Assembly (NCBI RefSeq): GCF_009389715.1
Contig: NC_052399.1
Coordinates: 28,963,146-29,027,145, forward strand
Origin: Phoenix dactylifera
Lineage: Eukaryota > Streptophyta > Magnoliopsida > Arecales > Arecaceae
Direction of reading: 5' to 3'
Length of the DNA: 64,000 nucleotides
In this document: piece by piece, positions 23,221-35,944 of the stretch
Position numbering within the stretch: position 1 is the stretch's first letter
Layout of the letters: each line of letters opens with the position of its first letter
Notes under the pieces: generated by a model
Database searches by the model: none
Told to the model about the DNA's origin: nothing
What the model saw: only the letters and a program-made list of their open reading frames with translations
Made by a program: the position numbers and the translations under genes

Positions 23221-25955
23221 TGCTTGCTGACAACTTAAAAGAATTGAGCTAGGTATTTGGGACTACCATAAGCAGCACGATCCTGGATTATAATTTTCAA
23301 GGATTACGGTGTGATTATCGACAATTGGGACCTTGGTTGGGAGTGTTGAAAACAAATATACCTCCATTATGCAAACTATTATCTTGAATGTAACAATTAG
23401 AGAAGTAAATTTTTAATAATCCAGTCATTTAGCTTAGACCGATAAAAATTTCTTTCGGACGCATGCATGTTCACAGTTAAATGGTGCTTTACGTCAAGCT
23501 TTGAATCAACCAAGAAGCGCACAGATTCCTCATTCAGTCATTCTCATCATGGTCTTCAGATCAAATTAAACCATGAGCCCAATATCATGTTCAAGCCGCT
23601 GCTGCTTGCCCTACTCACTGGTTTTGGTGCAACCAGATATTAGTCGCATTATAGATTGGATGCATGGTTATCATTGTTCCCACCTCCCTGAACTTTTTGT
23701 TAAAAAGATCAATGAGATGTCCCAAATAGCCGTGGTAGGTGGTCCACCATTGATCAAAGTGTCTTTAAGGTAGTTGCAAGGTAGACAGCCATGGCCTCCT
23801 CCCACATTACCAGCAATCATAACCTTTCATCAACTTCACCTTTTTTAGGCATCCTAGCCCTTGTAAGTCACCTACATGACATGCCATGGTTACAAAGCTT
23901 CAACTAGTTTTATAAGAGCTCTCATGTATAGATGGATAAAGGTGCAAATAGTCTTCCTTGTGATGTACCTTCTCTCCAACAAGAGAAGGGAATTTGGCCA
24001 TGTTCGATGTCGAAGGAGAGAGAGGAAAGCATGTCAGGGCCTGAAGGTCAGTTGCCAGAGTTGAGGAGCTGAATGTTTTCTAAGTGGTGATGCACTGTGG
24101 CTTGTTTGCATATAGTTCAGATGGCTTTTATATTTTTTATCTCAACATGGTGAGAAGATTTTTCACTTCTAATTATGAACTCATCAAAAACCGATTCGCA
24201 ATGACATATTTATATATCAATACAAAAAAATATTAAAGAATCGACTGGTAGATTACTGTCTCATCTGTTCTTTGAGATATTTGAGATCCATACGATGAAA
24301 TGGATTTCTTTGTCTCTTCAGTTAAAGAAACTAGTATGCATTGTTCAGCAAGTGGAAGCAGCGAAGACATGCAAATAGAGAGCTTGTTCTGAATTCTTCT
24401 GTTTCATCTTTTTTTCATTTAAAAGCCTGTAACCATGTTTTAGAAGTCCCAAAATTAAAGTGCTTCACAGTTCATGAATTAAACTTTACCGCATAAATGC
24501 AGCAAACAAAATGATCAATTTAGTGTGTTAAATTTTATATCTCAAGTTACAGCACTCATGTAACCCTCTTTTTTATTTTAAAAAAAAGAGAAAAACATAA
24601 AGAAACATAAATATCTAAAACTCCAGATTTGGTTGTCTGTTCACAAGGAAAATCTGAAATGCATGATTTAGTATATTTCTTAGATTGCAGCTCATATTTT
24701 TCCAAGTTTCATATAACTAAGAAACCTAACATATTATACTAGGCTTATACATTAAAAAACTGCAAAAGTGACAATCTGATGATATAATTCAACAAAGTCT
24801 GATAACCTCATGACTAAACAAACAAGCTACATCCATTTTTGGGGTTTCATCATCTGAAGCAAATAGGTAGTGAGATTTACATATTGGTGATGGTCCAATC
24901 CTCATATCACAACACCACTAGTTCTGGCACTCCCAGCCCACCCAGGCCATGGACCTTAATTAACAGTCATCTGATAATTACTTAGCAGCCTCCAAAGCTT
25001 TGCCATTTGATGTTTCCTGATAATTACTTGATTCTTGATCACTTAACATGGCACCACCACCAGACCGACCAATTGCCATTTATTTGTTTTAATATTGCAT
25101 GGCTCTAGTAAGTTTCAGCACCAATCTCGAATCCATTAAACTCAACCCTTGCAGGACCGAGAAATATCCAGGCCAGTTACAACCAGCCAAAAGGAGTAAA
25201 TAATATGCGCAGTACAGTGAGAATGGTGTTAAAACTAACAATAAATAATTGCAAGTTATTATGCCTCTTTACCAATGGACATTTCTATATTCTCTTATAT
25301 TGTGATCTTTGGCATGTGTCAATAAAATGCAGTTTTGATCTCTCAGCTAGTCCACACACATCTTATCAAAATCTTTTTTTCTGAAAGGAACTGATTACCA
25401 AATTCTTAATAAGGACATCATGTTTCCCTGGTCATGTTTTAATCACATTCTAGGGCTTTTAAAATTCAATTATCTGCTACCTCCAAGCAAAGGTTCGACG
25501 CAACAGATGCAACAGGTTTGCCTTCAAATAACTGATGTCTGACCATCATCTTACCATCATACGACCGAGAAAGTTCATGTATTTTTTTATTTGAAAAAGC
25601 AATGAATTATACGATGGAACTAACAGATCCAAAGCAGCCAAATAAGAAGAAGAAATCAAGCCCTTCTGATTTGTATAAATCAAAAATCTGACAAGTGTAT
25701 CATTTCCAACAGACAAATACAAGCTACAAAAGGAATTGCTCCAGTACACAAAACTTCCTGTTAAACTATACAAAACTGAGATATAACAGGGCGAAATTGA
25801 TTTCCACGACCCTGAATCACACGATACTAACAAATCCTATGGAAGAATAATTTTTTCAGACTGTAACTGGCATGCTTAGCATATATGGAAGCCAGCATTA
25901 GTGTATTATGCTGCTTCACAGTTGGAATATGCTGATGCTGGAGACCGCCATTCTG
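23221..25955. other. Intergenic, no gene recognised
   Basis: Lies between the LINE-bearing repeat and the 3' end of the CIP7-like gene. Frames of up to 95 codons occur but look random and match no family I know. The part next to 25955 should be the 3' UTR of the minus-strand gene. No RNA gene or bounded element was found. Confidence 0.45.
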
Positions 25956-28900
25956 TCACCTAAGCTTGGATTCACTTCCCTTGCTATGAAATGATGGAAG
26001 GGAGAAGATCGAGCGATGCACTGCAAAAATTCAGAATCACCAAGGAGACAAGGCCAAAGTACTTAAACATTATGAAGTTGCATGTAATTCATTATTAAGC
26101 AGTTACCTTTTGGAGAGTTTCCAGATGTGTGGCCATCCCTCAGTATGGAGTTTGTAGGAGCACCTGGACTGGAGCAATGTAATGATGGAACTGCAAAGAG
26201 TAAACATAGTTAATGTGGCTATAGAACTACAACAATGACTAATTTTTCTCATTAGCATCCCTGATGATGTAATATGAAACTGAATACAGAAATAGATAGA
26301 AGAAAATGCAAACACCTAAAAGTCAACTAGTTTAACAGTCTTGAATAAATTTCGAGCCATGACGTCTAGAATGCGACAGTAACTTGAAATTAGAGGCACT
26401 GAGCTTTCAGTCTAGATTACAATTAGGGGAACAGTTGCTCATAGGTACTTGGCATATCGACCCCCCGAAAAGTAATACGAAGACAGCTTCTTAATTGTGA
26501 AGATGTACATTAAGATCAACCAACAAAGCCTCCATCTTTTGTACAGAAGAAATGAAAGAAAAGAAAAAAGGCAGAATCCTTCCTAGTCCTGAATAAGCTT
26601 GACAGAGCGAATTTTTTTTTTCTAACTGCTTAGCAGGAGTTTGTTTGCATGCTAGCTTTAGAAAATTAAGGTGGTCAGAGGAATGATATAAGGATTGAAT
26701 GCCAGAATTTTCTTTTTGGTCATCACAAAGAAAACCAAAAACTTAGCAGAACGATCAAAATAAGGAACTAGGGAAGAAACAATACAGAGACCAATCAATA
26801 GGAAATCAGGATACCTTGATCAGGAAAAACCTTGCCCTCATTTAGGCCATGGTAAGCTGGAGATGAGTAGTCCATTCTCAACTTCCTTGGATCGTCCCAT
26901 GATTGGCTTGCCAGATCACAGCCATTTTCTGTATCATCACCAGCTCCAGAAGCTGCTGAGACGGATTCCGAAACATTTATTATACTTTCTGCACCCTTGC
27001 GTTTCTTCCCAAATTTAAACAATCTCTTGAGCCCTTCTGCCATGCCATTTCGTGGTTGACGGGAAGCATTAGTGGCAAGAACAAGTGTCTCAGCTTTCCT
27101 CCATTTCTTCCTTACTCGAGCAGGATCGGCCTCCTGCATTTGGTTTGTAGCCACCGAAGCATTAGCATCCGATGCCTCATGAGAACTGGAAGGCAGATAT
27201 CTGATGTGTGAGTTCCAAGGTCCAGGATTTTGTTCTGATAACTCTTCCATACTCCCTGCAGAGGCATTAATCTTGGAAGCAGTAGGTGAATCATCATCTG
27301 CATGAGATACAGCTGTAAAGACATCACCATTAGCAGGTCTGGGATCACCAATACTTCCTGATTCTTGGCTGGATCTTGATTTCTGACCATCTGAGTCAGA
27401 AGGAAAACCAGTTTCCCTGCCTTCACTGGATCTTCTTTCTAATTCTTCTTCATCTTTATATTTAACTGTGTCAGGTGACCATTCACACTGATCTACCAAC
27501 CCATCAGACTCCTCTCCAATGTTAGCTTCGAGGGCCCTCGATCTAGCTATAGCAGGTCCGGCACCAGGTCCTATCCCATTGCCCCTTCTAAGAAATGGCT
27601 TTGACTCGCATATCTTTTGGGACCTGTTAGTGGTTTGCTCGCTGTGCTCCTTCGAAAGGTCTTTTAACTCACCAGAACTGATTGAGATATTTCTCAGAGA
27701 CTTGGACCTTGGAGGCTTCTCTTCCTTGAAAATATGAATACCTTCACTGATGCTCATGCTTCGAGCATGCCTCCGCAACTGTGAGCGAGCAGTTATCTTG
27801 CTAGTTCCAGCCAGCGGTTTCATATCTTCCTTCCTGTGGTCAGAATTGTTGGAAACTGATTGTACTATAGGATTTTCAGGCTGAGTCCTTCGTCTTATGG
27901 AACCAGATTTGATAGGAGGTCTGGGAAGGGGTGCAACAGATTTTTGAGATGTGGAGGAAGACGCACTTCTACTGGAGAATTGCTTCTTAGAGTCAGTGCT
28001 GCTAGGAGAACCATCGCTAAGTAGTGTATCATCATAGAATTTAAACTGAACATACTGAACTTTCTGTTCAAGATTTTCTGCCTGCTTTGTCTGGATGAAC
28101 TCTACCGTCTGCTGCAAAATGAAACCGAATCGCGTTATGAATAATAAAGTCAAAATGAACAACTTTTGTTCTTTATCAAGTGTGAATGTTAAAGGGGCAA
28201 AAGATCTATCTATAGAAGAGCAGGTCAGTGTAGAAGAAGTCCAAGGTTATAAAAGAAAGGACCTTTTCCTTACACTTTGAAGGCTCTATGACCAGTATGA
28301 AATCAGAATTACATATAACAATGTGAAACAAATTAAATTCTTTCTTATAGAAGAGGCTATAAACTCATTGCAGCATGACCTAAAGAGTGACCCATAAGTT
28401 AAAAACAATAATGATAATAATAATTATAGGTACAATATTTTTGTTCCTTTTTAACATAAAGGAAGACCGTAAAGTAATATTACCAATGAATACGTTTGTA
28501 AGTTTATGCATACCCAAGCAAATTTTGCACTTCGAAACATTCTTTATACTACCTATTTTGCACCATGTTTTTCATAAAGAAGCTAATAAAACTATCAGAA
28601 GATTGGCAAAGAAACTGAAGAATTACTACCATTTGGTAGGCAAAGAGGTTGAAATTTTTCAAAGTTCAAGCTGGCTAACAAATACACTTTGTCCTGTGGA
28701 TTAAATAACTCATGTCAAATTCTCTTTCAGGTCAGAACAATCCTTTCTTAATGAATAAAAAATCCATCTTAAATAGTTTTCTTACTACAATCCTCAATTA
28801 ATGGGGACTCATGCTGCTTGAAGCCGTCTGAGATCATGTTCATAACAAACAAGAGTACCCACACGAACAGAGCATACAATTCAGGTGTAAACTCTCAAAC

Positions 28901-29667
28901 TTTCCAGTGATTCCTGAATCATTTGCACCCTCCAAAATACAACAGTAAACCAACTCCCTCAACTTCATTTTCTTTAGACTAAGCAGGATCCCAGGTTTAA
29001 AAATAGGCATCAAGGAGATAATTAGGAAAGAAGAACTTTTTAGTACCTGTTCTACATCCTTCATTGCAGAACGAACACCGAAGGATCTCAGCTTCTCTGC
29101 ATGCCGAAAATCCTGTGGAGTCAAATCTTTTCCCTCATCAGATGTTCCAAAACGAGCCTTCAACTCTGCCCGACTTTGTTCCAAGCTATCCCACATGGCC
29201 TTCATCTTAGCTTCCTTCTGGGTCCTCCTCAATCCCCACTCCTTCCTCAGCTTTGCATCTCTCTTCTCCATATATTTCTCATACAACCTTCCTCTCAAAC
29301 CTTCCAACTTCTTTGTATTGCACCTGCAACCCCGATCATCCCTGCTGCTCAAAGCCAAACTGCCATCGAAATCCACCGCGCTACCGATCTCAGGCGATCG
29401 ATCAGGATAAATCTGAGCCGGCCTTTTCTCCCTAGCCTTGTGCATGCGTTCTAACTGCAAGTCTCCGGCTGTAGTCCTCCATGATAAGGAGGCCATCTTA
29501 TGAACAGTCAAGAGCTCTTCCAATTCATCCATCTTCATCAGCAGCTCCTCGTTCAATCCTCTATTCCCTCTCGACATCCGCCTCGCCGGCCGAACTTGCT
29601 CCATCGGAGAAGAACTCAAATCAGAAACTGTGTCATCTCCCCTGTCTTCCATCTCCAACTTCATCAT
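25956..29667 (-). CDS. COP1-interacting protein 7 (CIP7)-like protein, short form, 4 exons
   Basis: CIP7 proteins are plant nuclear proteins linked to light-regulated gene expression through the COP1 ubiquitin ligase. Exons in order of transcription: 29047-29667, 26815-28111, 26107-26190, 25956-26020. Phases agree and give about 688 residues. Residues 118-172 form a basic coiled coil (YEKYMEKRDAKLRKEWG, then KEAKMKAMWDSLEQSRAELK). Residues 208-630 are Ser/Arg-rich and disordered-looking, with a basic patch MAEGLKRLFKFGKKRKG. The end, IFSLPSFHSKGSESKLR, matches the CIP7-family C-terminus. The usual N-terminal region of full-length CIP7 relatives was not found upstream, so this is a short paralogue or the N-terminal exons are absent. 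The start is the first ATG after an in-frame stop (TGA, 29716-29718). Exon 2 has a CAGCAG tandem acceptor that makes one Gln optional. Function is inferred from family only. Confidence 0.85.
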
Positions 29668-29829
29668 CTGTTGAGGAGAAAAAGTTTCCTTCCGCAGCAA
29701 CTTCTCTTGAAAACTTCACAAATATTCTTCTCCTTCTCCTCCTACTTGCGGAATCACAACTACTCAGCCTTGAACTGAGAATCCAAGAAGCTCTCCGGCC
29801 TCAGTATTCATAATATTACTGTCATGGCA

Positions 29830-30180
29830 CTAGAATTAATTAGGGGCATTCATACCGCCGGACGTGGACGACTCCTCACCGCTGGCTTCCGCAGCGGTTG
29901 ATCCGGTCCGGCACGCCAAGCCGGCGCGATGGCGTATGGACCCCTATCTCAGCCGGCCAGCAAGGACCCTCGGCAAGGCCAATGGGATTCGGCTGCTGCC
30001 ACGTAGCACTTCGCGGGGCCGCCGGTGGGGAATAGGGCTTGGGACCCACCGGCGGTCGGTCGACGGAGCTCTGGGACCCACGTCTTCGCGTTGGCGTCCA
30101 TTGCGGCGGCGGCGGCGGCGGCGCTTAAAAGCACGCCTCCGTGCACGACAGGATTATCCGAATCATCATTACGTTGAATA
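29830..30180. promoter_or_regulatory. GC-rich promoter region of the CIP7-like gene
   Basis: A GC-rich island of about 320 bp directly upstream of the minus-strand first exon, with a (CGG)n run at about 30101-30124. Frames in it are not coding-like. It probably contains the transcription start; I see no clear TATA box. Confidence 0.4.
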
Positions 30181-33100
30181 AAATATGAGAATTAATGGTG
30201 GTAATGATGAAAAATATATAATTATTGTCGATTAAAACCAAATCTTAGAAGGGTAATAACTGTCGTCACGCTTTCCGCGTTGTGCCCTACGTACGAGTCG
30301 TTAATTAATACGCTGTCTGTTTGAATTATGGTCATTAATTTTGAAAAGGTCTTTGTTTTTTTTATAAAATAAAATATAAAGTAAGTTAAAAAAAAAACAT
30401 GACACGGGGTGACCGTGTTGGGGATTGAAAGGGTCGGGTCAAAATTTCCCAAAAAGAAATAAAAAAGGAGGTCGGGTCAACGTTGGAACAGACAGCGGAC
30501 CCGTAGATCACGGAATCTCTATGAAGCGGTCCGTACCACGAGAGTTAACTAGGACCTGGGAAGCAGGGAGACAAAGTTTGCCCATAAGAAATCATAAATT
30601 CTGCATCAAGAGATGTGTTCTTCTGAGACTTGCACCCATTTAGAAAACCTTGTGGAAGTTGGTAAGAGCACATTGCGTTATGTGGCTTGTTTGGGTTTTT
30701 TCTTTTTTCTTATTGGGAGAATTTCATTTTTGTGTTAATCTGTTGATGGTCAAACAGCACTAGTGTTTCTGAAGTAAGTTGACATGTTTTATTTTTCATA
30801 GTTCTTTCGGGTTAGGCACTTCGGATAGAAATGTTTGTGTCGGAAAAATTCAAAATTTGGTAAATAGGTTCTTTTCACCACAAATTCTCCAAAAGGAATG
30901 GGAAACATTAAAACGCGTAGCCAAAAGTCACAAAACTCTAGTGGGAACAGTATTGGAATAATGACGCCCAACTATTTTTCTATTATTATTATTAGAGAGA
31001 AGGGGACCAACCTACATCATGGTTATTTAGATGAATCATCCAAGAACTAAATTCAGAATCTCTAGTTACTAAGTAGAGAAAAGAAGGACAGGAACACCCG
31101 CAGTTGTGTGAATATAAAACATTTCCTTTTGCTTAACGCTTACAGCTCTTCTGTTTCGCTTCCAATGTTGATGTCATGAGCTTGTCAATGCTTTTGATAT
31201 GGCCTTCACAGTAGAAGGCAATTTGGACTTGGATCTGTTGAGGAAATTTATAGATAACGAGGGCCGATTCGATCTTTAGGTAACTGAGGCGGTCGCCTAA
31301 GGCTCCGGTCTCCAAATGCATTTATTATAGTGAGTTTCAAGATAGGCCTCCCCAATGCATTTAGCTATGTATCTTTATAGCTATAAATGCATTGAGGTCT
31401 CCAAATGCATTTATATTGGGACGTACCTTTTACATAAAGAAATTTATTATCTTTTTTCTTATTTATGCATTGAGGCCCCCAAATGCATTTATGTTGCGGC
31501 CTTTGAATTTGTCTAAGGCCCCCAAATGTATTGAGCCGCTCCGGCAGGTAACAAGATACCTATCTGCCAAACCATCCCTACGTCAAAGTAAGATGCTCTT
31601 AAGGAAATACCAACTTAGTTGAGAGATCAGGGTTAGTTAATGATGATGTGCAACTCATAAGTGGCTGAGATTAGATACCGAAGGACCCCATCAAATTACC
31701 CTGTGAAAACCATCGAAAGATATATAAAGACCCAAACGATTGTTCACGTTTGAAAAGGACCTCAACCTGCAAAAGTTGAACTATTAAACATTGGCATACT
31801 CGGTCAAAAACAATTCAGCAGTCCAAGAGTTCACAATGCAAATCAAGCAGGTCAAGGTGATGGCAATCTTGCAGCATCAAGAACAAGATGAACCAGTGAA
31901 AACAACTATAGCAAACCCCTACCTTAGACCAACTTGAGTTTTGGGGCATGACTTGACTCCACTTGTGACGCCACAGGTCGACCAGTGGACCAAGTTGACC
32001 AATTGTTCATTTCTGACCAATCGGAGCCAGAAACATACACCAAGTTTTCTGAACCCCATTGGAGTAGATTAAAAAAATCAAAACTGCTTGTGTTCCAAGC
32101 AGTTTGGAGTTTCTTTTCTGAATTATTATCCTACATTCCCCCCCACAAGAGTGTCAACAACCTGACAGCATGCAAGTATTTCATCTTTTGAACCACAAGA
32201 TAATTATTAGACTGAAGATTCTTTAGTTTTTTTATTAATATTTTTGACTCTGCTCCTTTCCAAGTTCAAGAAAGAAATCCTGTACAATGGAATTGATTAT
32301 ACTTCTCTCAATAGTCAAATTTTGATATTTCAAAATCTTAAATCAAAGAAAAGCAAGCATGTGAATTCAGAAACAAATTACGCAGCAGTTGCCAAATATG
32401 ATCCAGCAATCAATTGATCATGATCCAGCCTCTATGATACATAGTTTAAGCCCACTGTTTATAATTTTCATGCTTGAAAATTGAATTCCAAAGCTTTTTT
32501 GAAGAACCTATGATTTGTGACTAGTTACAAGTGATGCAAATTGTCTCTCTGAAAGGAAGAGAACAGGAGTGCTTCTCAAGACAAATGGAAGATACAAGCA
32601 GATAAACAAATTGTCTCCAAATGTAGTGATTTCAAGAAGCTTTCTTGGTAGAATGCACTATTGTTGTGCAAAGAGGAGCCCAGAGATTGCTTTAAAGTGT
32701 GAAGCCAGTGACTGATGCTTTAGAAAGGGCCATGGCCAAATCCTGCCTTACCACAACAAGCCTCAAATAAATTGCCCTCTAAAGCTCTTTCCTTCATAGA
32801 TACAGAAAAATGATGCCAACTTGAGGTAGTTCAAGATCGTAGAAAAAATTCAACCAACCAACTATTCTTTTCTATGTCAACTTGCTTATCAAGCTTAGAA
32901 TTATTTAAGATCATAATCGTTTTATCTTTTCTGATGCAGACCATAATGGTTTTATCTTTTCTTACAGCTTCTTTCTCTTCAATTTATTGAGGAAGTTCAC
33001 AGGTGCCTAAGTATATAATGTTTATGCAAACTACATGTGTGCCTAACCTCCTATGCCCTCTACTGAGACTTTGATGATAAGAAAAGAGTTCATGTACAAG

Positions 33101-35480
33101 TTGGAAAATTATTAGTTCATTTGTTGCTTCAGACATAAGGGTTTACATTATGTCAAGAGTAAGTCAGTTTTTCTGAATGCTGGAGCATCTTCTGTTTTAA
33201 TGACATCCCTAAATAGGAATACATGCAAATGGGGATTCTTAAAGCCAACCTCAGATAGTAGGGAATAGGCTTGATGGTTTTGGTCATGGTAATTTAGTCC
33301 TGAATTAATGTAAAACAACAATAATGTGGTCATATCTATGAGTATTTGACTCAGTGACTAATTTTTCATAAAGTAGAACTCTACTAATTTTGAAGGATCT
33401 ACATAGCAAATAATTGCAATTGATAAGGGAATCAAGAAACAGCATTAGTAAATTTCTGCATGGAAGTTGCTGCTTAAACATAGAACATGAGAGGGGTTTC
33501 CCAAAATATATATTTGCGTATAGCCTCACACATTTAGAAAGATGTTTATTGTACGTAGATCTTCTACTCTTCCTACAAACCAAGAGTTAGACTGGGGCTA
33601 GATAGATCTATTTGAATACTTCTAGAGAAAATGAATCAACTGGCTTACCTAACCGCATCTTTCATGGGCCCATCAAAATCCCGTCTAGATTTCAGCATGT
33701 AAGCCTGTTGGCCTGTAGGAAAGAAAAAAAAATTGACCCATGGAGGTCTTTTGTTTCTTCACACAAAATTCGGACCAATAGAGTGCTGAATTGATATTGG
33801 TCGTGCTCAAATAAACTTTTGGGTCCACAAATCTAATAGGAAATTTAGTCCAAGTTGTGCAGGATTACCCAAATAGGCTCTTTGTTGTATTTCATTCCTG
33901 GTGGGTATGATAGTTGGATTGAAAGCTTGTGGGGAAAGAGCTCCGTTCCTTTAACTTCTTTGAGTGAGGATGTCTTGAAAATAGATGCGAAGATAGTAGG
34001 AGAGGGAGAGAGAAAAAGTTTTATTAAAGAGTGTTGGCCAGAAAAGGGATACGGACGTGCCACGAATGTTGTATAACCACAAAGAAGATAAGATAAAAGG
34101 GATAGTAACGTACATCCTAGTGCCTTGACCTTTAAGAACTTTTGCTCCTATAATACTCTGTCTGAAAGAGAAGAAGGTAGAGGGTAATAGAGGCTCCAAG
34201 CCTACACTACAGCTACAGATAAGCTAGAGTTCGACTAGGTAATTGAAAGTAGATAATTTAAAAGATAAGTACAATGATAAATTAAAGATAAAGACGAAGA
34301 TAACAACTGGTTGTTTGATTGGTAGAAGAGTCTATAACACAATCCTAAACCCCTAAATAACCAGTGGTTTTGTGTACCTATAACCACTCACACCGGTTCA
34401 TCGTGCATCTCTACTAAGTTCAGCAATTATGCCCCATGACTCTACTTTCTCCACTAACTAGCCACATGCCTCTCTCGCTACGCAACCATAAGTTAAAGTT
34501 TTAATTATTTATTAACTCCATGAAGCTTTAACATTGTTCGACCTATGTTGTTGATGCCTCTCTCTATTATTTAGCCTATCATGATTGAACCCTCATTTAG
34601 TCTGATAGAAGTTTGGTGTACTCTGTTTCACCTTGTCTTGGTCCTCAAACTTGTCCATGTGGTTCCTTTTCAGTTGATTATTTTGGTTGCTAGGATGGGG
34701 TGTAAACAAAAAAGAAGCCTTTTGTTTTATGAATGTCTCTCTTTGTTGATGAGCAGAGTGGAATGGCATGAGGATATGAAGAAGGTTCCATTGCCATTGG
34801 TGTTTTGTATTTGCTTTTGAAATTTTGTTATGGTACACTTTTAATATTTTATTTGAACAAAAGAGAGATTTTAGTTATTGATGTTAAGGATAGAAAAATA
34901 AACTTGTTTTGTAATTGCTTGCCTTTATCTTATCATTTAAAATTTACAAAAGAAAAAGAAAAATTCAAATCCTTCAATCTTTTGAGGATTTCCTCTTCGT
35001 TTTCATTTTTTTTTCTCAAGCTTCCAGAGGTGAAAGAGATGCCTCTCACCCAGAGGGTCCATTGAAACAGACTTGAAAGAATGAAAGAAGAAGGGATAAA
35101 TAAGGTAAAAGGTGGACTTCTTTGGAAGCATTTACTAATTTGTCGTTCTCTTTTCTGAGAGATATCCATCCATGGTAGCGATTTGGAGGTAAGAGTAGCG
35201 TAGATCGACTTTGTTGCAATTATATCGGTGTGTAACAATAAAAGAAAAAAAAAATGAGCTTCGGCTGTTTATTTTATCTAAAGTGAGTGGAAAGATTGGA
35301 TTTTAAGGGAGAAATCCAAGGTTTTTGAGGCATAGATGGCTGCTGGTGACTGGTGAGAGCTGGGCAATGCAATTTCAGTTCTTTATGGACTTGGATCGCT
35401 TTGAGAGTTGGTCAGGAAATGAAGGGAAAGAAGAAAATGAAGAAAGAAAGAAAGGAATCTAGGGATAAAAGTATTTGATT
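30181..35480. other. Long intergenic region, no gene recognised
   Basis: About 5.3 kb without a supportable gene. It includes the dispersed repeat at 31260 (listed separately). Frames of up to 101 codons (for example 34933-35238, minus) are AT-rich and unlike known proteins. Some parts (about 31920-32140) may be decayed repeats, but no ends could be placed. Confidence 0.4.
31260..31550. repeat. Dispersed repeat with 'agggccg...ggcggtcgcctaagg' end
   Basis: The first 50 bases align without gaps to 60963-61012 at about 74 percent identity by eye. The rest contains several copies of 'ccccaaatgcattta' (about 31312, 31356, 31398, 31477, 31521). Words such as 'ggcggtcgcctaagg' are known from widespread plant repeats. 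Boundaries are not clear at the right end. Confidence 0.5.
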
Positions 35481-35934
35481 TAAGAATTTTTTTTTCATGA
35501 ATATTCTTCTAAAAATTTAAATTTACGTAAATATTCTCTTGAAATTTATATTTATTTCTTTACCCTCATCAAACACTATTTTTGTATAAATATCTCTAAT
35601 AGAACGGTTTTTCTAACACCATTAATAAAAACTATATATATTTGAATTAAAAATAAAATAAAATTATGAAATTATTTTTTTAATCCTCCATCACAACTGC
35701 TTTATAAATGTTTCTTTTTGCACATCTACCTATTAAGGATATTTTAGTCATTTTAATTTGAAACCATTAATGTTTTAACAGCATTAGATGGTGTGAATAC
35801 ATATGCAAAAAAATAAGAATAAAAAAAAGGTAGAATAGCAAAACAAGCGTTTTATGAGGGTATATATGTAAATATAAAATTTAGAAAGATATTCATGTAA
35901 AATTCGATATTTAGGAGCATATTCATGCAAAAAA
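35481..35934. mobile_element. 454-bp MITE with about 90-bp terminal inverted repeats
   Basis: The left arm (from 'ttttttttcatgaatattcttctaaa' to 'taccctcatcaaac') pairs with the reverse complement of the right arm ('ttttttgcatgaatatgctcctaaa' to 'taccctcataaaac') over about 90 bp. Flanks TATTTGATT (35472-35480) and TATTTAATT (35935-35943) look like a 9-bp target duplication with one change. The long inverted ends and 9-bp target fit a Mutator-like MITE. There is no coding capacity. Confidence 0.75.
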
Positions 35935-35944
35935 TATTTAATTG

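Noticed and set aside
29949-30181. Ala-rich and Arg-rich frames in the GC-rich island upstream of the CIP7-like gene
   Set aside because: CGG-repeat artefacts; they do not resemble the missing N-terminal region of CIP7.
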